A stretch of DNA of 64,000 nucleotides from Sphingobium sp. (GTDB lineage Bacteria > Pseudomonadota > Alphaproteobacteria > Sphingomonadales > Sphingomonadaceae): contig QFQF01000007.1 of the NCBI GenBank assembly GCA_003248935.1, positions 1 to 64,000 of the forward strand, read 5' to 3'. Under the pieces are notes generated by a model. The model had not been told where the DNA came from. It searched no databases and saw only the letters and a program-made list of their open reading frames with translations. The translations under genes and the position numbers were made by a program. Position 1 is the stretch's first letter. Each line of letters begins with the position of its first letter. Below are positions 16,108 to 25,917 of the stretch, in pieces.

Positions 16108-18651
16108 ATGAACGAAGACAGCACGAACAGCCCGGAAAAGGGCGGCGAAAATCCCGGCCGCAACAGCAACGAATATGGCGCGGACTCGATCAAGGTCCTG
16201 AAGGGCCTCGACGCCGTGCGCAAGCGGCCCGGCATGTATATCGGCGATACCGACGACGGGTCCGGCCTCCACCACATGGTGTTCGAGGTCAGCGATAACG
16301 CGATTGACGAAGCATTGGCCGGCCACTGCGACCGCATCCTCATCACCCTCAATCCCGACGGATCGGTCAGCGTCGAGGACAATGGTCGCGGCATCCCGAC
16401 CGACATCCACAAGGAAGAGGGTGTGTCGGCGGCAGAGGTCATCATGACCCAGCTTCACGCGGGCGGAAAGTTCGAGAACACGTCGGACGACAACGCCTAC
16501 AAGGTATCAGGCGGCCTGCACGGCGTGGGCGTGTCCGTCGTCAACGCGCTTTCCCAATGGCTGGACCTCAACATCTGGCGCAATGGCGAGGAGCATTACA
16601 TGCGCTTCGCCTATGGCGACGCGACCGCGCCGCTCAAGGTCATCGGCACCGCGCCGGAAGGGAAGAAGGGTACCCGCGTCACCTTCATGCCGTCGATCGA
16701 GCGCGAGCGGGGCGACGGCGGCACCTTCAAGAACCAGACCGAGTTCGATTTCGACAAGCTGGAGCATCGCTATCGCGAACTTGCCTTCCTGAATTCCGGC
16801 GTACGCCTGTTCCTGGCCGACGCCCGGCACGAGGAGAAGAAGGAGGTCGAACTCTATTATGAAGGCGGCATCGCAGCCTTCGTGAAGTATCTCGACCGCA
16901 ACAAGAGCGCGCTGATGAGCGAACCGATCGCCATCGCGGGCACCCGCGACGACGTCACCATCGACGTGGCGCTGGAGTGGAACGACAGCTATTACGAGAA
17001 CGTCCTCTGCTTCACGAACAATATCCCGCAGCGTGACGGCGGCACCCATCTCGCGGCGTTCCGTGCCGCGCTGACCCGCACCATCAACAACTATGCCGAC
17101 AAGTCGGGCATGCTGAAGAAGGAGAAGGTCTCCCTCACCGGCGACGACATGCGTGAGGGCCTGACCGCGATCGTCTCGGTCAAGCTGCCCGACCCCAAGT
17201 TCAGCAGCCAGACCAAGGACAAGCTGGTCTCATCCGAGGTGCGTCAGCCGCTCGAGAGCCTTATGGCCGACAAGATGGCGGAGTGGCTGGAGGAAAATCC
17301 TCAGAACGCCCGCATGGTCATCCAGAAGGTAATCGACGCCGCCGCTGCCCGGGAGGCTGCCAAGAAGGCGCGCGAACTGACCCGGCGCAAGGGCGTGATG
17401 GACATCGCCTCGCTGCCCGGCAAGCTGGCCGACTGCCAGGAGCGTGACCCCGCCAAGTCCGAACTGTTCCTGGTCGAGGGCGATTCGGCGGGCGGCTCCG
17501 CCAAGCAGGGCCGTGACCGTCATTATCAGGCCATCTTGCCCCTGAAGGGCAAGATCCTGAACGTCGAACGCGCCCGCTTCGACCGGATGCTGTCATCCAA
17601 GGAAGTCGGCACCCTGATTCAGGCAATGGGCACCGGCATCCGCGACGATTTCAATATCGAGAAGCTGCGCTACCACAAGATCGTCATCATGACGGACGCG
17701 GACGTGGACGGTGCGCATATCCGTACGCTGCTGCTGACCTTCTTCTATCGCCAGATGCCGCAGATCATCGAGAACGGGCACCTCTACATCGCCCAGCCGC
17801 CGCTCTACAAGGCGACGCGCGGCCGGTCGGAGGTGTATCTGAAGAACGAAGCGGCGCTGGAGCAGTATCTGGTCGACAACGGCGTCGACAGCATGGTGCT
17901 GGAGACCGCCAACGGCGCACGCTCGGGCGACGACCTGCGTAACCTGATCGACCATGGCCGCCGGATGCGGGCGCTGATGCGCTACGTGCCCCGCCGCTAT
18001 GATCCGCGCATCATCGAGGCGCTGGCGTTGTCCGGCGCGCTCGACCCGGAGATGGATGGCGCACGGCGGCAGCCTGCACTTGAAACGACGATCCGCTGGC
18101 TCGAAAGCACCGACGATGAAGGCCGCTGGTCCGGCGCGATCGGCGAGGAGGGGGGCTATCACTTCCAGCGCACCTGGCGCGGCGTCACCGACCACCACAT
18201 CATCGAAGGCGCATTCCTGGGTTCGGCCGAAGCCCGCAAGCTGCACAGCCTCGCCGCCGAGCAGGCCGCAAGCTACCTGACCACCAGCCGGCTGGTAACG
18301 GCCAAGGCCGCAGCGGCGCAGGAAGAAGCGGCCGAAGGCGAGGAAAGCGCGAGCCCCTCCGTCCCGGCCAAGGGCGTCGTGGTAACGCGTCCCATCGACC
18401 TGCTCGATGCTATCCTGGTTGCCGGACGCAAGGGTCTCGCGATCCAGCGTTACAAGGGACTGGGCGAGATGAACCCGGAACAGCTTTGGGAAACCACGCT
18501 CGACCCCAACAATCGTTCGATGCTGCGCGTCGAGGTCGATCAGGCCGATGTGGCGGACGAAATCTTCACCCGGCTGATGGGCGACGTGGTCGAACCGCGC
18601 CGCGAGTTCATTCAGGACAATGCGTTGAACGTCGCCAATCTGGACGTGTAG
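16108..18651 (+). CDS. gyrB: DNA gyrase subunit B
   Basis: ATPase subunit of gyrase, which introduces negative supercoils into DNA. The GHKL ATPase motifs are VSDNAIDEALAGHCD, VEDNGRGIPTDIHKEEG and VSGGLHGVGVSVVNALS; the TOPRIM domain has LFLVEGDSAGGSAKQGRD and DADVDGAHIRTLLLTFFYR; the C-terminal tail is complete (YKGLGEMNPEQLWETT). 847 residues, with an insert at about 640-720 typical of the proteobacterial form. ATG 16108 is preferred over ATG 16099, which lies inside a TATATG that looks like a -10 box. No ribosome binding site is seen, so the mRNA may be leaderless. Confidence 0.96.
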   Translation: MNEDSTNSPEKGGENPGRNSNEYGADSIKVLKGLDAVRKRPGMYIGDTDDGSGLHHMVFEVSDNAIDEALAGHCDRILITLNPDGSVSVEDNGRGIPTDIHKEEGVSAAEVIMTQLHAGGKFENTSDDNAYKVSGGLHGVGVSVVNALSQWLDLNIWRNGEEHYMRFAYGDATAPLKVIGTAPEGKKGTRVTFMPSIERERGDGGTFKNQTEFDFDKLEHRYRELAFLNSGVRLFLADARHEEKKEVELYYEGGIAAFVKYLDRNKSALMSEPIAIAGTRDDVTIDVALEWNDSYYENVLCFTNNIPQRDGGTHLAAFRAALTRTINNYADKSGMLKKEKVSLTGDDMREGLTAIVSVKLPDPKFSSQTKDKLVSSEVRQPLESLMADKMAEWLEENPQNARMVIQKVIDAAAAREAAKKARELTRRKGVMDIASLPGKLADCQERDPAKSELFLVEGDSAGGSAKQGRDRHYQAILPLKGKILNVERARFDRMLSSKEVGTLIQAMGTGIRDDFNIEKLRYHKIVIMTDADVDGAHIRTLLLTFFYRQMPQIIENGHLYIAQPPLYKATRGRSEVYLKNEAALEQYLVDNGVDSMVLETANGARSGDDLRNLIDHGRRMRALMRYVPRRYDPRIIEALALSGALDPEMDGARRQPALETTIRWLESTDDEGRWSGAIGEEGGYHFQRTWRGVTDHHIIEGAFLGSAEARKLHSLAAEQAASYLTTSRLVTAKAAAAQEEAAEGEESASPSVPAKGVVVTRPIDLLDAILVAGRKGLAIQRYKGLGEMNPEQLWETTLDPNNRSMLRVEVDQADVADEIFTRLMGDVVEPRREFIQDNALNVANLDV

Positions 18652-18677
18652 GCGCCAGCTTCTCCTTCTGCTTCTCC

Positions 18678-19556
18678 TCAGACGAGGAAGTCGCGCAACT
18701 CCGCAACGAAGGCGTCATGCCGGTCCTGGTGCACCCAGTGACCGGCATCGTCATAAGCCGATACCCGTGCGTCGCGGAAATGGGCGGCACGGCCATCCTC
18801 CGCCGGGTTGGAGGCCCAGCTCTGCCGCCCCCATACCAGCAGCGTGGGACAGGTGATGCGCGCCCACAAGCCATGGACATCTTCGGGCGTGAGGTCGACG
18901 GGCGGCATGCCATGGAGATAGTTGTCGAATTTCCAGCTGTAGGTGCCGTCCTCGTTCTGGTTGACGCCGTGGATGGTCAGATGCCGGGCGCGTTCCGGCG
19001 AAAGGTGCTTGTTTTCCGCCAGCATGCGGGCATAGGCATCGTCGATCGTCGCATAGCGCCTCGGCTGACGGGCACTCATCGCACGCCGCTCCCCGATCCA
19101 GTCCGCCATCCGCTCGTGCGCCGGTCGCGCCGCGCGCTTTGCGATCTCCGCCGGGATCATGCCCAGCCCCTCGATCGCGACGAGGCGGCGAACCGCCTCC
19201 GGATAAATGCCGGTATAGCGCAGGGCGAGATGCCCGCCGAGCGAATGCGCGACGATCGATAGAGGCGCCAACCCCTGCTGATGGATGAGCTGGGCAAGGT
19301 CGTAGACCATCGCTTCCGACGTATAATTGCCATCGGGCGAATGGGCGCTGTCGCCATGGCCGCGCAGGTCGGGCGCGATGATATGCCATTCGTCGCGCAA
19401 CTCCCGCGCGATCCAGTCCCAGCTGCGGCAATGGTCCCGCCCGCCATGCAGCAGAAGCAGCGGCGGCGCACCGGGATTGCCCCAGTCGACATAATGCAGC
19501 CGCAGCCTTTGCGAGACGAAGCTGTGGGAGGTGGGGGAAAGGTCGTCCATGCTCAT
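18678..19556 (-). CDS. Alpha/beta-fold hydrolase
   Basis: Cytosolic alpha/beta hydrolase of 292 residues. The oxyanion loop is LLLLHGGRDHCRSWD, the nucleophile Ser sits in AHSLGGHLAL, and the catalytic His is likely in DDAGHWVHQDRHD. The substrate cannot be told. It is preceded by an ACAGGATG-type ribosome binding site and lies 26 bp after argE on the same strand, so the two are probably one operon. Convergent with gyrB. Confidence 0.88.
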   Translation of the reverse strand: MSMDDLSPTSHSFVSQRLRLHYVDWGNPGAPPLLLLHGGRDHCRSWDWIARELRDEWHIIAPDLRGHGDSAHSPDGNYTSEAMVYDLAQLIHQQGLAPLSIVAHSLGGHLALRYTGIYPEAVRRLVAIEGLGMIPAEIAKRAARPAHERMADWIGERRAMSARQPRRYATIDDAYARMLAENKHLSPERARHLTIHGVNQNEDGTYSWKFDNYLHGMPPVDLTPEDVHGLWARITCPTLLVWGRQSWASNPAEDGRAAHFRDARVSAYDDAGHWVHQDRHDAFVAELRDFLV

Positions 19557-19582
19557 CCTGTCGGTGTTCCCCTACGTGTCGG

Positions 19583-20773
19583 TCATGCGGACAGGAAAGC
19601 GGCGAGCCGCTCCATGAAGGCCGCACCGCGTTCCATCTGGCTTATCTCGACATATTCGTCCGGTTGGTGCGCCTGCTCGATCGATCCCGGGCCGCAGATG
19701 ACGGTGGAGAAGCCCGCTTCCTGGAACTGCCCCGCCTCGGCCGCATAGGCGACGACGCGGGCCGGACCGTTGTCGCCGGACAGGCTGCGTGCGATTCGCT
19801 CGGCCTCGCCATCGGGTTCCGGCGCGAAGGCGGGCGCAGCCGAATGCCGCTCGATCCGAATGCCGGTTCCGGGCCAGCGCGCCTTCATCTCCGCGTCCAT
19901 CTGCATCGCCTCAGCGCGGAACGGGGCCAGCAGCGTGTCGACATCGACACCCGGCGGCGAACGCAGGTCGAAACCGAACACGCATTCACGCGCAAGGATG
20001 TTGATCGCCGTGCCGCCATGGATCTGCCCGACCGTCAGCGTCGCATGTGCGGGGACAAAGGGCAAGGCGGGGTCCGCTCCCGCTTCCAGCGCAGCGGCAA
20101 GGTCGGACAGCATCGCCATCAGGCGGATCGCGACCATGTTCGCGGAAATGCCCAGATGCGTGAGGCTGGAATGCGCCTCATGCCCGGTGACGGTGACGAC
20201 ATGGGTGGCGATCCCCTTGTGCCCGCTCACAACTTCCATATTGGTCGGCTCGCCGACGATCACGGCCGCGGGCCGGGGCAAGGCCGTCGCGATCTCCCGG
20301 ATCATATGCGGCGCGCCGAGGCAACCGACCTCCTCGTCATAGGACAGCGCCAGATGCACCGGGCGTACGAGGCGGCCAGCCTGCGCGAGGGCGGGCGCGG
20401 CGGCGAGCCCCAGGGCGATGAAGCCCTTCATGTCGCAGGTTCCACGGCCATATAGCCGGTCGCCGCGTCGCGTCAGGGTGAAGGGATCACTGGTCCACGG
20501 CTGGCCGTCGACGGGCACGACGTCGGTATGCCCGGACAGGACGACCCCTCCCTCTGCAGCAGGACCGATCGTGGCGTAGAGATTGGCCTTCCGGCCATCC
20601 GCGCTGGGCACCCGGTGGGTCGCGACCCCGAGTGCGACGAGATAGGTCTCCACATGTTCGATCAGTGCGAGGTTCGACCCGCGCGAGGTCGTGTCGAACC
20701 CGACCAGCGTGGCCAGATGATCGAGCGCGCTTTCATGGATCGCTTGGCGGGACAGGCTGGGATCGGACGGCAT
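19583..20773 (-). CDS. argE: Acetylornithine deacetylase (M20 family)
   Basis: Removes acetate from N-acetylornithine in arginine synthesis, in the cytosol, with two metal ions. Family motifs are VVLSGHTDVVPVDGQPW, GRGTCDMKGFIALGLAA and SYDEEVGCLGAPHMI, plus VICGPGSIEQAHQPDEYVE near the end. The 396-residue length is typical. I favour ArgE over succinyl-diaminopimelate desuccinylase from the overall motif set. The alpha/beta hydrolase gene follows closely. Confidence 0.9.
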   Translation of the reverse strand: MPSDPSLSRQAIHESALDHLATLVGFDTTSRGSNLALIEHVETYLVALGVATHRVPSADGRKANLYATIGPAAEGGVVLSGHTDVVPVDGQPWTSDPFTLTRRGDRLYGRGTCDMKGFIALGLAAAPALAQAGRLVRPVHLALSYDEEVGCLGAPHMIREIATALPRPAAVIVGEPTNMEVVSGHKGIATHVVTVTGHEAHSSLTHLGISANMVAIRLMAMLSDLAAALEAGADPALPFVPAHATLTVGQIHGGTAINILARECVFGFDLRSPPGVDVDTLLAPFRAEAMQMDAEMKARWPGTGIRIERHSAAPAFAPEPDGEAERIARSLSGDNGPARVVAYAAEAGQFQEAGFSTVICGPGSIEQAHQPDEYVEISQMERGAAFMERLAAFLSA

Positions 20774-20826
20774 GTCACCGGCCTAGGTCTCCTCTCCGCG
20801 TCCGACAAGCAATCAATGCACGGCGG

Positions 20827-21102
20827 TCAGGCCAGCGCGGCATCGAATGCGCGACTGCGGATCGCCTCCAGCCGTGCATCCGCCAGCGGATTTTCCACGC
20901 CGAAGCCGAAGACCAGACCAACGAAGCGCAACAACCGGGGATGGCGGGCCAGATAGCGGCGCATCCGTGCGCCGGGGCGCGTGGCATCATAGCGGCCAAG
21001 GGCAATGGCCCGATCCTCAAGCGACGGCTCCGCCGCGAAGGGAAGGCGAACCAGCCTGCGGGCGATGGCAGCGTCACGCTGCTCCTGAAACATGCCTGTC
21101 AT
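20827..21102 (-). CDS. Small soluble protein of a two-gene unit, unknown
   Basis: 91 residues, basic and Arg-rich, not recognised. It begins MTGMFQEQRDAAIARRLVRL and ends EAIRSRAFDAALA with a helix-forming pattern; one moderately hydrophobic stretch (RFVGLVFGFGVENPL) is too short for a clear membrane span. Its ATG overlaps the stop of the upstream membrane protein (TGATG), so the two are translated as a pair. It lies 53 bp before argE on the same strand and could be co-transcribed with it. Confidence 0.68.
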   Translation of the reverse strand: MTGMFQEQRDAAIARRLVRLPFAAEPSLEDRAIALGRYDATRPGARMRRYLARHPRLLRFVGLVFGFGVENPLADARLEAIRSRAFDAALA

Positions 21103-21323
21103 CAGCGGGCACTCCTGCTGTCCGCGCCCAGCACGGGGCCGAGAGCGGGGGCTGAAAGAATGAAGGCCATCACGGCGGCCATCGAGCCTACGAGCATGTC
21201 TCCGACCGCAGCGGCGACCAGCAGCCCGACCGACGCAAGGATACCGCCCAGCGCGACGGCGGCGAGCAGCGGCCGAACCAGAACCCGGATGGTGGCTGCG
21301 ATTGGCATGTGCATCGAATTCAT
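21102..21323 (-). CDS. Small two-helix membrane protein, unknown
   Basis: 73 residues with two hydrophobic segments, about 10-37 (LLAAVALGGILASVGLLVAA) and 40-62 (LVGSMAAVMAFILSAPALG). ATG 21323 follows GCAGGAGC by a proper gap; an open frame extends far upstream but across the divergent promoter. The stop overlaps the next gene's start by one base. Function unknown; likely an envelope protein acting with its 91-residue partner. Confidence 0.65.
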   Translation of the reverse strand: MNSMHMPIAATIRVLVRPLLAAVALGGILASVGLLVAAAVGDMLVGSMAAVMAFILSAPALGPVLGADSRSAR

Positions 21324-21483
21324 GACGTTATGCTCCTGCTCGGCGCGAAGCCTTGCGACAGCACCTGTAATATGCCCAATCACTGCGTCAAAAAATAGCA
21401 ACTCATTCACATCATCGTTTCCAAAAATGTGCCATAAGTTTCGATCTTGCCGAGCCGTTGCAAGGGCGTCATGGTGCCGCCCC

Positions 21484-22029
21484 ATGGGTCCAAAACTGGC
21501 AATAGCCGCATGCATTCCGGCGCTTCTGGCCGCCTGCTCCTCCCCCGCCGACAGCGTAAGCGCCAAGGAGAAGACGCGTTCCCGCGCGCAATGGCCTTTG
21601 CCCGCCGAACCGGCCGATCCAGCACCCAATGCGGCCTCGGTCGCGACGGCCGCCGAACCGACCGAGAATGCGACCGAACCGGCAGGGAACGCAGTGGCAG
21701 CCAGCGATACCACGCCAGCCCCTGCCCAGGCACTGGCGGCGCGTGATCCGGCAAGCTTTCGCGCCACCGGCACGGAACCCTTCTGGTCCGTGAAAATCTT
21801 CGGCGGCACGCTGGTGCTGGAAGCGCCGGGCAAGCCCGCCCGCTATTTCTCGGTCACCGACGCGAGCAGCGGCGGCAACCGGCGCTATGCGGGCTCCGGC
21901 ATTCAGTTGACCGCCACGCCCGGCCCGTGCAGCGACGGGATGAGCGACCGCAGCTATGGCGAGCGGGTGCAGCTTTCGACGCCCGACGGCGTCATGAAGG
22001 GCTGCGGCATGGCACGCACAGCCCGCTGA
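21484..22029 (+). CDS. COG3650-like lipoprotein
   Basis: 181 residues. The N-terminus MGPKLAIAACIPALLAACSS carries a lipobox (LAAC, Cys 18). An Ala/Pro/Thr/Glu-rich linker follows, then a domain with FRATGTEPFWSVKIFGGTLV, a signature of a family of periplasmic proteins of unknown role found next to META-domain proteins; it ends with a Cys pair (PGPCSDGM, MKGCGMA). Other starts upstream are possible but the lipoprotein signal argues for 21484. Divergent from the small membrane pair. Confidence 0.78.
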   Translation: MGPKLAIAACIPALLAACSSPADSVSAKEKTRSRAQWPLPAEPADPAPNAASVATAAEPTENATEPAGNAVAASDTTPAPAQALAARDPASFRATGTEPFWSVKIFGGTLVLEAPGKPARYFSVTDASSGGNRRYAGSGIQLTATPGPCSDGMSDRSYGERVQLSTPDGVMKGCGMARTAR

Positions 22030-22113
22030 TATTTTCGACCGCAGATTGGTTTCCGGGCGTTATTTGTTCGGGAAATGCTGGTAACGGGATGCCGTTGCGC
22101 CCATAGCGCTGCG

Positions 22114-23385
22114 ATGCAGCATGGCAAGCCTTCCGCGATACCCGACGACGGGTTCCCCCTCAGCTTCCGCGAGTTTCTGGGACTCGTCGCGGCGTTGATG
22201 GCAGTCAACGCACTGTCGATCGATCCGATGCTGCCTGCCCTGCCGGCCATCGGGCACTCCCTGCACGTTGACGATGCCAACAGCCGCCAGTGGATCATCA
22301 CCGCCTATTTCCTGGGACTGGGTGGCGGATCACTGCTTTACGGGCCGATATCCGACCGGTTTGGGCGTCGCCCCGTTCTGCTGGTCACGATCAGCCTGAT
22401 GATCGTGGCGACGCTCGCCTGCGCATTGGCCCAGAATTTCGCGATGATGCTGGCCGGACGGGCCGCGGCCGGTTTCTTCGCCGCCGCTTCACGCGTCATC
22501 GCGGTGAGCATCGTGCGCGACCGCTTTCACGGCGACGCCATGGCCCGCGTGATGTCGCTTGTCTTCATCGTATTCATGCTCGTCCCCGTACTCGCGCCGA
22601 GCCTGGGCCAACTCGTCCTGCTCGTCGCGCCGTGGCGCTGGATTTTCGGCGGGCTTGCCATCGTCACGCTGGCCATAGCGGCCTGGGTTGCCCTACGCCT
22701 TCCCGAAACGCTGGATCCCGCGCATCGCATCAGCATTCACCCCGGTGATCTTGCCGACACCATCGGTCGTGTACTCCGCAACCGTAGCTCCATCGGCTAT
22801 ATGCTGGCGAGCGGCGTGGTCATGGGGCCACTGATCGGCTTCATAACATCCGCTCAGCAGATATTCTTCGACGTATTCGACGCGCCGGGGCTTTTTGCTA
22901 TTGGCTTCGCGCTCATCGCGGGCAGCATGGTGATCGGCAGCTATTCCAACAGCCGGCTGGTGGAAAAGCTTGGCGCGCGCCGCGTCAGCCAGACGGCGGT
23001 CATCGCCATCATCGTGATTGAAAGCGTCCACTGCCTGGTGGCGTATGCCGGCATGGAAACGGTTGCGAGCTTCATCGGCCTCCAGGCGCTGACGATGATC
23101 TGCTTCGCGCTCACCGGATCGAATTTCGGCGCGATCTCGATGGAGCCATTCGCGCGTGGCGCCGGGATGGCCTCGTCGTTCCAGACATCGCTAACGACGA
23201 TCTTGTCCGCTCTGCTGGGCGCGTTCATCGGGTCGATGTTCGACGGGACGACGCTGCCCCTGTCGCTGGGCTTTGCCCTGTGCTCGGCGCTCTCGCTGCT
23301 GATCGTCGCCTGGGCCGAACGCTGGAAGCTCTTCACCCGCCCCCATCACGGCGCGCTGCGGGAACCCGCAAACGCGCCGCGCTGA
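22114..23385 (+). CDS. MFS multidrug efflux transporter, Bcr/CflA subfamily
   Basis: Inner-membrane proton-coupled drug exporter with about 12 helices in 423 residues. The Bcr/CflA pattern is seen in SIDPMLPALPAIGHSL, then YGPISDRFGRRPVLL (motif A, cytoplasmic loop 2-3), RAAAGFFAAASRVIAVSIVR and WIFGGLAIVTL. ATG 22114 was chosen over the frame opening at 22075 because the extra residues are not family-like. It is convergent with the APC permease gene, 9 bp apart. Confidence 0.88.
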   Translation: MQHGKPSAIPDDGFPLSFREFLGLVAALMAVNALSIDPMLPALPAIGHSLHVDDANSRQWIITAYFLGLGGGSLLYGPISDRFGRRPVLLVTISLMIVATLACALAQNFAMMLAGRAAAGFFAAASRVIAVSIVRDRFHGDAMARVMSLVFIVFMLVPVLAPSLGQLVLLVAPWRWIFGGLAIVTLAIAAWVALRLPETLDPAHRISIHPGDLADTIGRVLRNRSSIGYMLASGVVMGPLIGFITSAQQIFFDVFDAPGLFAIGFALIAGSMVIGSYSNSRLVEKLGARRVSQTAVIAIIVIESVHCLVAYAGMETVASFIGLQALTMICFALTGSNFGAISMEPFARGAGMASSFQTSLTTILSALLGAFIGSMFDGTTLPLSLGFALCSALSLLIVAWAERWKLFTRPHHGALREPANAPR

Positions 23386-23394
23386 CGGAACGGA

Positions 23395-24987
23395 TCAGAT
23401 GCCGGGGATGGGCGGCACAGGCTGAGGCGGGACGCCCGCGTCTTCCTCGTGTACCTCAATGCTACCGCGACCGACATGGCTGCGGCGGTAGCCGTAGAGA
23501 AAGTAGAGAACGAGGCCGACACCGCCCCAGATCGGCAGCACGAGCTGCGCGTCGACAGGAAGGTTGAAGAACAGGAATACGCAGCCAATGGCCGCGACCG
23601 GCGCCACGGCCCAGACGATGGGCGTACGGAACGGCCGCGCGCGGGTCGGCTCCTTGACGCGCAGCACCAGCACGGCGATCGACACCATGAAGAAAGCGAA
23701 GAGCGTCCCCGAATTGGAGATATCGGCAAGCTGACCGACCGGCAGCAGCGCCGCGCCGATGGCAACGAAAATGCCGGTGACGATCGTCACGACATGCGGC
23801 GTCTTGAACTTCGGGTGGATGCTTGCGAGCTTTTCCGGCAGCAGGCCGTCGCGTGCCATCACGAAGAAGATGCGGGTCTGGCCGAACATCATCATCAGGA
23901 TGACCGAAGGCAAGGCAAGGTTGGCGGCAAGGCCGAGCGCGTTGCCGACGACCGTCCAGTTGATCGCGCGCAGGACATGGGCCAGCGCCTCGTTCGAGCA
24001 GACCAGATCCCCTGCATGGGCGGCGGTGGCGCAGGCGGCGGCGAAACCCTGGGAGCCCGGCGCAACGACCGAACCATCGGGGCCGAGCACCGGCTGCGCG
24101 CCGATCGCGCCGATCGCGCCGGCAGCCACGAACAGGTAGAAGACGGTACAGATGGCGAGAGAGCCGATCAGGCCGATCGGCACGTTGCGCTGCGGGTTCT
24201 TGGTCTCCTCGGCGGCAGTCGAGACCGCATCGAAGCCGACATAGGCGAAGAAGATCGATGCCGCCGCGCCGACGATGCCCATGCCGCTGGTGCCGGCCGG
24301 GCCGAACCAGCCGTTGGGCGCGAACGGGGAGAAATTACCGGTGTCGAGTACCGGCAGGGTCAGCGCGATGAAGGCGGTGAGCGCCGTCACCTTGATTGCC
24401 ACCAGCACGGCGTTGACGCGCGCGCTTTCCGTCGTACCGATCACCAGCAGCGCGGTGACGGCGAGCGCGACGACGATCGCCGGGATATTGATGAAGCCGT
24501 GGCTGAAATCGGCATGGGGAATGAAGCCGTTCATGCTCCACACGGGTCCAGCGGACAAGGCCGGTGGTAATGTCAGCCCCGTCACGCTTTTCAGCAGGCC
24601 CATGAAATAGCCCGACCAGCCGACCGACACGGCACTCGCGGCGACCGCATATTCAAGGATCAGCGCCCAGCCGACCATCCACGCCAGCAGTTCGCCGACG
24701 ACGGCATAGGTGTAGGTGTAGGCGGAACCGGACACCGGCACCATCGAGGCGATTTCGGAATAGCAGAGCGCGGCGAAGGCACAGACCGCACCCGCGATGA
24801 TGAAGCTCCACATCATGCCCGGCCCGGCCTTCTGCGCGGCGGCGGCCGTCAGCACGAAGATGCCGGTGCCGATGATGGCGCCGACACCCAGCAGCGTCAG
24901 TTGCACGGGGCCCAGCGAGCGATGCAGCGATTTCTTCTCGGCGGTCGCCAAAATGGCGTCCAGCGGCTTGATGCGCCCGAATATCAT
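23395..24987 (-). CDS. APC-superfamily amino acid permease (cationic amino acid transporter type)
   Basis: Inner-membrane amino acid transporter of 530 residues. The consensus substrate loop is GVGAIIGTGIFVLTAAAA in helix 1, with AALCYSEIASMVPVSGSAYTY after helix 2 and GFDAVSTAAEETKNPQRN at helix 6, all typical of the YfnA/CAT branch. About 12-14 helices are present. The substrate is not determinable. The 154-bp gap upstream presumably carries its promoter. Confidence 0.92.
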   Translation of the reverse strand: MIFGRIKPLDAILATAEKKSLHRSLGPVQLTLLGVGAIIGTGIFVLTAAAAQKAGPGMMWSFIIAGAVCAFAALCYSEIASMVPVSGSAYTYTYAVVGELLAWMVGWALILEYAVAASAVSVGWSGYFMGLLKSVTGLTLPPALSAGPVWSMNGFIPHADFSHGFINIPAIVVALAVTALLVIGTTESARVNAVLVAIKVTALTAFIALTLPVLDTGNFSPFAPNGWFGPAGTSGMGIVGAAASIFFAYVGFDAVSTAAEETKNPQRNVPIGLIGSLAICTVFYLFVAAGAIGAIGAQPVLGPDGSVVAPGSQGFAAACATAAHAGDLVCSNEALAHVLRAINWTVVGNALGLAANLALPSVILMMMFGQTRIFFVMARDGLLPEKLASIHPKFKTPHVVTIVTGIFVAIGAALLPVGQLADISNSGTLFAFFMVSIAVLVLRVKEPTRARPFRTPIVWAVAPVAAIGCVFLFFNLPVDAQLVLPIWGGVGLVLYFLYGYRRSHVGRGSIEVHEEDAGVPPQPVPPIPGI

Positions 24988-25141
24988 GAACGGTGATCTT
25001 TCATTTTCCGTGGCGCACCGACGGGCGCGCCTCCCCTTGTCATGACGGTGAGACTATCGCCTAAATCCCCTTGCGCAAGCATGTTGCGCGCTCGGGACAT
25101 TTCCGCGCCAAGGCCCGCCGGACGACCCGCCATGGCAGTGC

Positions 25142-25795
25142 TCAGAACTCGACTTCCAGCTCTTCCATCTCTTCTGGCTCCGCCTTGGCGGCAGCGACCC
25201 ATTCCGCCATCGGCGGCCAGGCAGCGATGGTGTCGCAATAGGCCCGGCTCTGCGGCGACAGGGCGACGGCATAGGTGAGGAAACGGGTCGTGACAGGCGC
25301 GAACATTGCGTCGGCAACCGTTGGCCGCGCGCCGAACAGGAACGGGCCACCATAGCGTGTCTGGCATTCCTGCCAGATCGACTCGATCCGTTCGATATCC
25401 GGCTTCGCGCCGGAAAAGACCGGAAAGCTTTCATGCCGGACCTTGAGGTTCATCGGCAGCGCCGAACGCAGGTTGGTGAAGCCGGAGTGGATTTCGCCGG
25501 AAATCGCCCGGCAATGGGCCCGCGCGATGCGGTCCTCGGGAAACATGGCCGCGTCCGGATACAGCTCGTTCAGATATTCGGCGATGGCGAGCGTGTCCCA
25601 CACGCTCGCGCCCTCATGTGTCAGGCGCGGCACCAGCACGGACGGGGACAGCAGCAACAGTTCCGCCCGGTTGCTCGCGTCGTTCGGAACGGTCTTTTCG
25701 ACCACGTCCAGCCCGGCCAGACGGCAGAGCAGCCAGCCGCGCAATGACCAAGCCGAATAGGTCTTGCTGGACAGGGTGAGTTCCGCCTTCGCCAT
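25142..25795 (-). CDS. Glutathione S-transferase family protein
   Basis: 217 residues, normal size. N-terminal thioredoxin-like domain (LTLSSKTYSAWSLRGWLL, then SPSVLVPRLTHEGASVWDTLA with the Glu/Ser-type glutathione site) and a helical C-terminal domain. A conventional catalytic Ser sits in KTYSAWS. The frame continues upstream to 25861 but the domain begins at MAKAELTL. Role is detoxification or stress response by family; substrate unknown. Divergent from phaZ across 122 bp. Confidence 0.9.
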   Translation of the reverse strand: MAKAELTLSSKTYSAWSLRGWLLCRLAGLDVVEKTVPNDASNRAELLLLSPSVLVPRLTHEGASVWDTLAIAEYLNELYPDAAMFPEDRIARAHCRAISGEIHSGFTNLRSALPMNLKVRHESFPVFSGAKPDIERIESIWQECQTRYGGPFLFGARPTVADAMFAPVTTRFLTYAVALSPQSRAYCDTIAAWPPMAEWVAAAKAEPEEMEELEVEF

Positions 25796-25917
25796 GATCC
25801 GGTGCGCCCTTCGTTCGTTGTGCTTGCAAACGCCCATGATGCAGCGCAGCATAGAATGCACATATCGGCGCCGTTGGAAAGCCGAATCGCCGGGCGGAGA
25901 AGGGACTCGGGGACGCG

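Noticed and set aside
25796..25917. TGCA-rich stretch in the GST/phaZ promoter region as a PhaR site
   Set aside because: Several TGCA tetramers are present, but I could not match a defined PhaR consensus.
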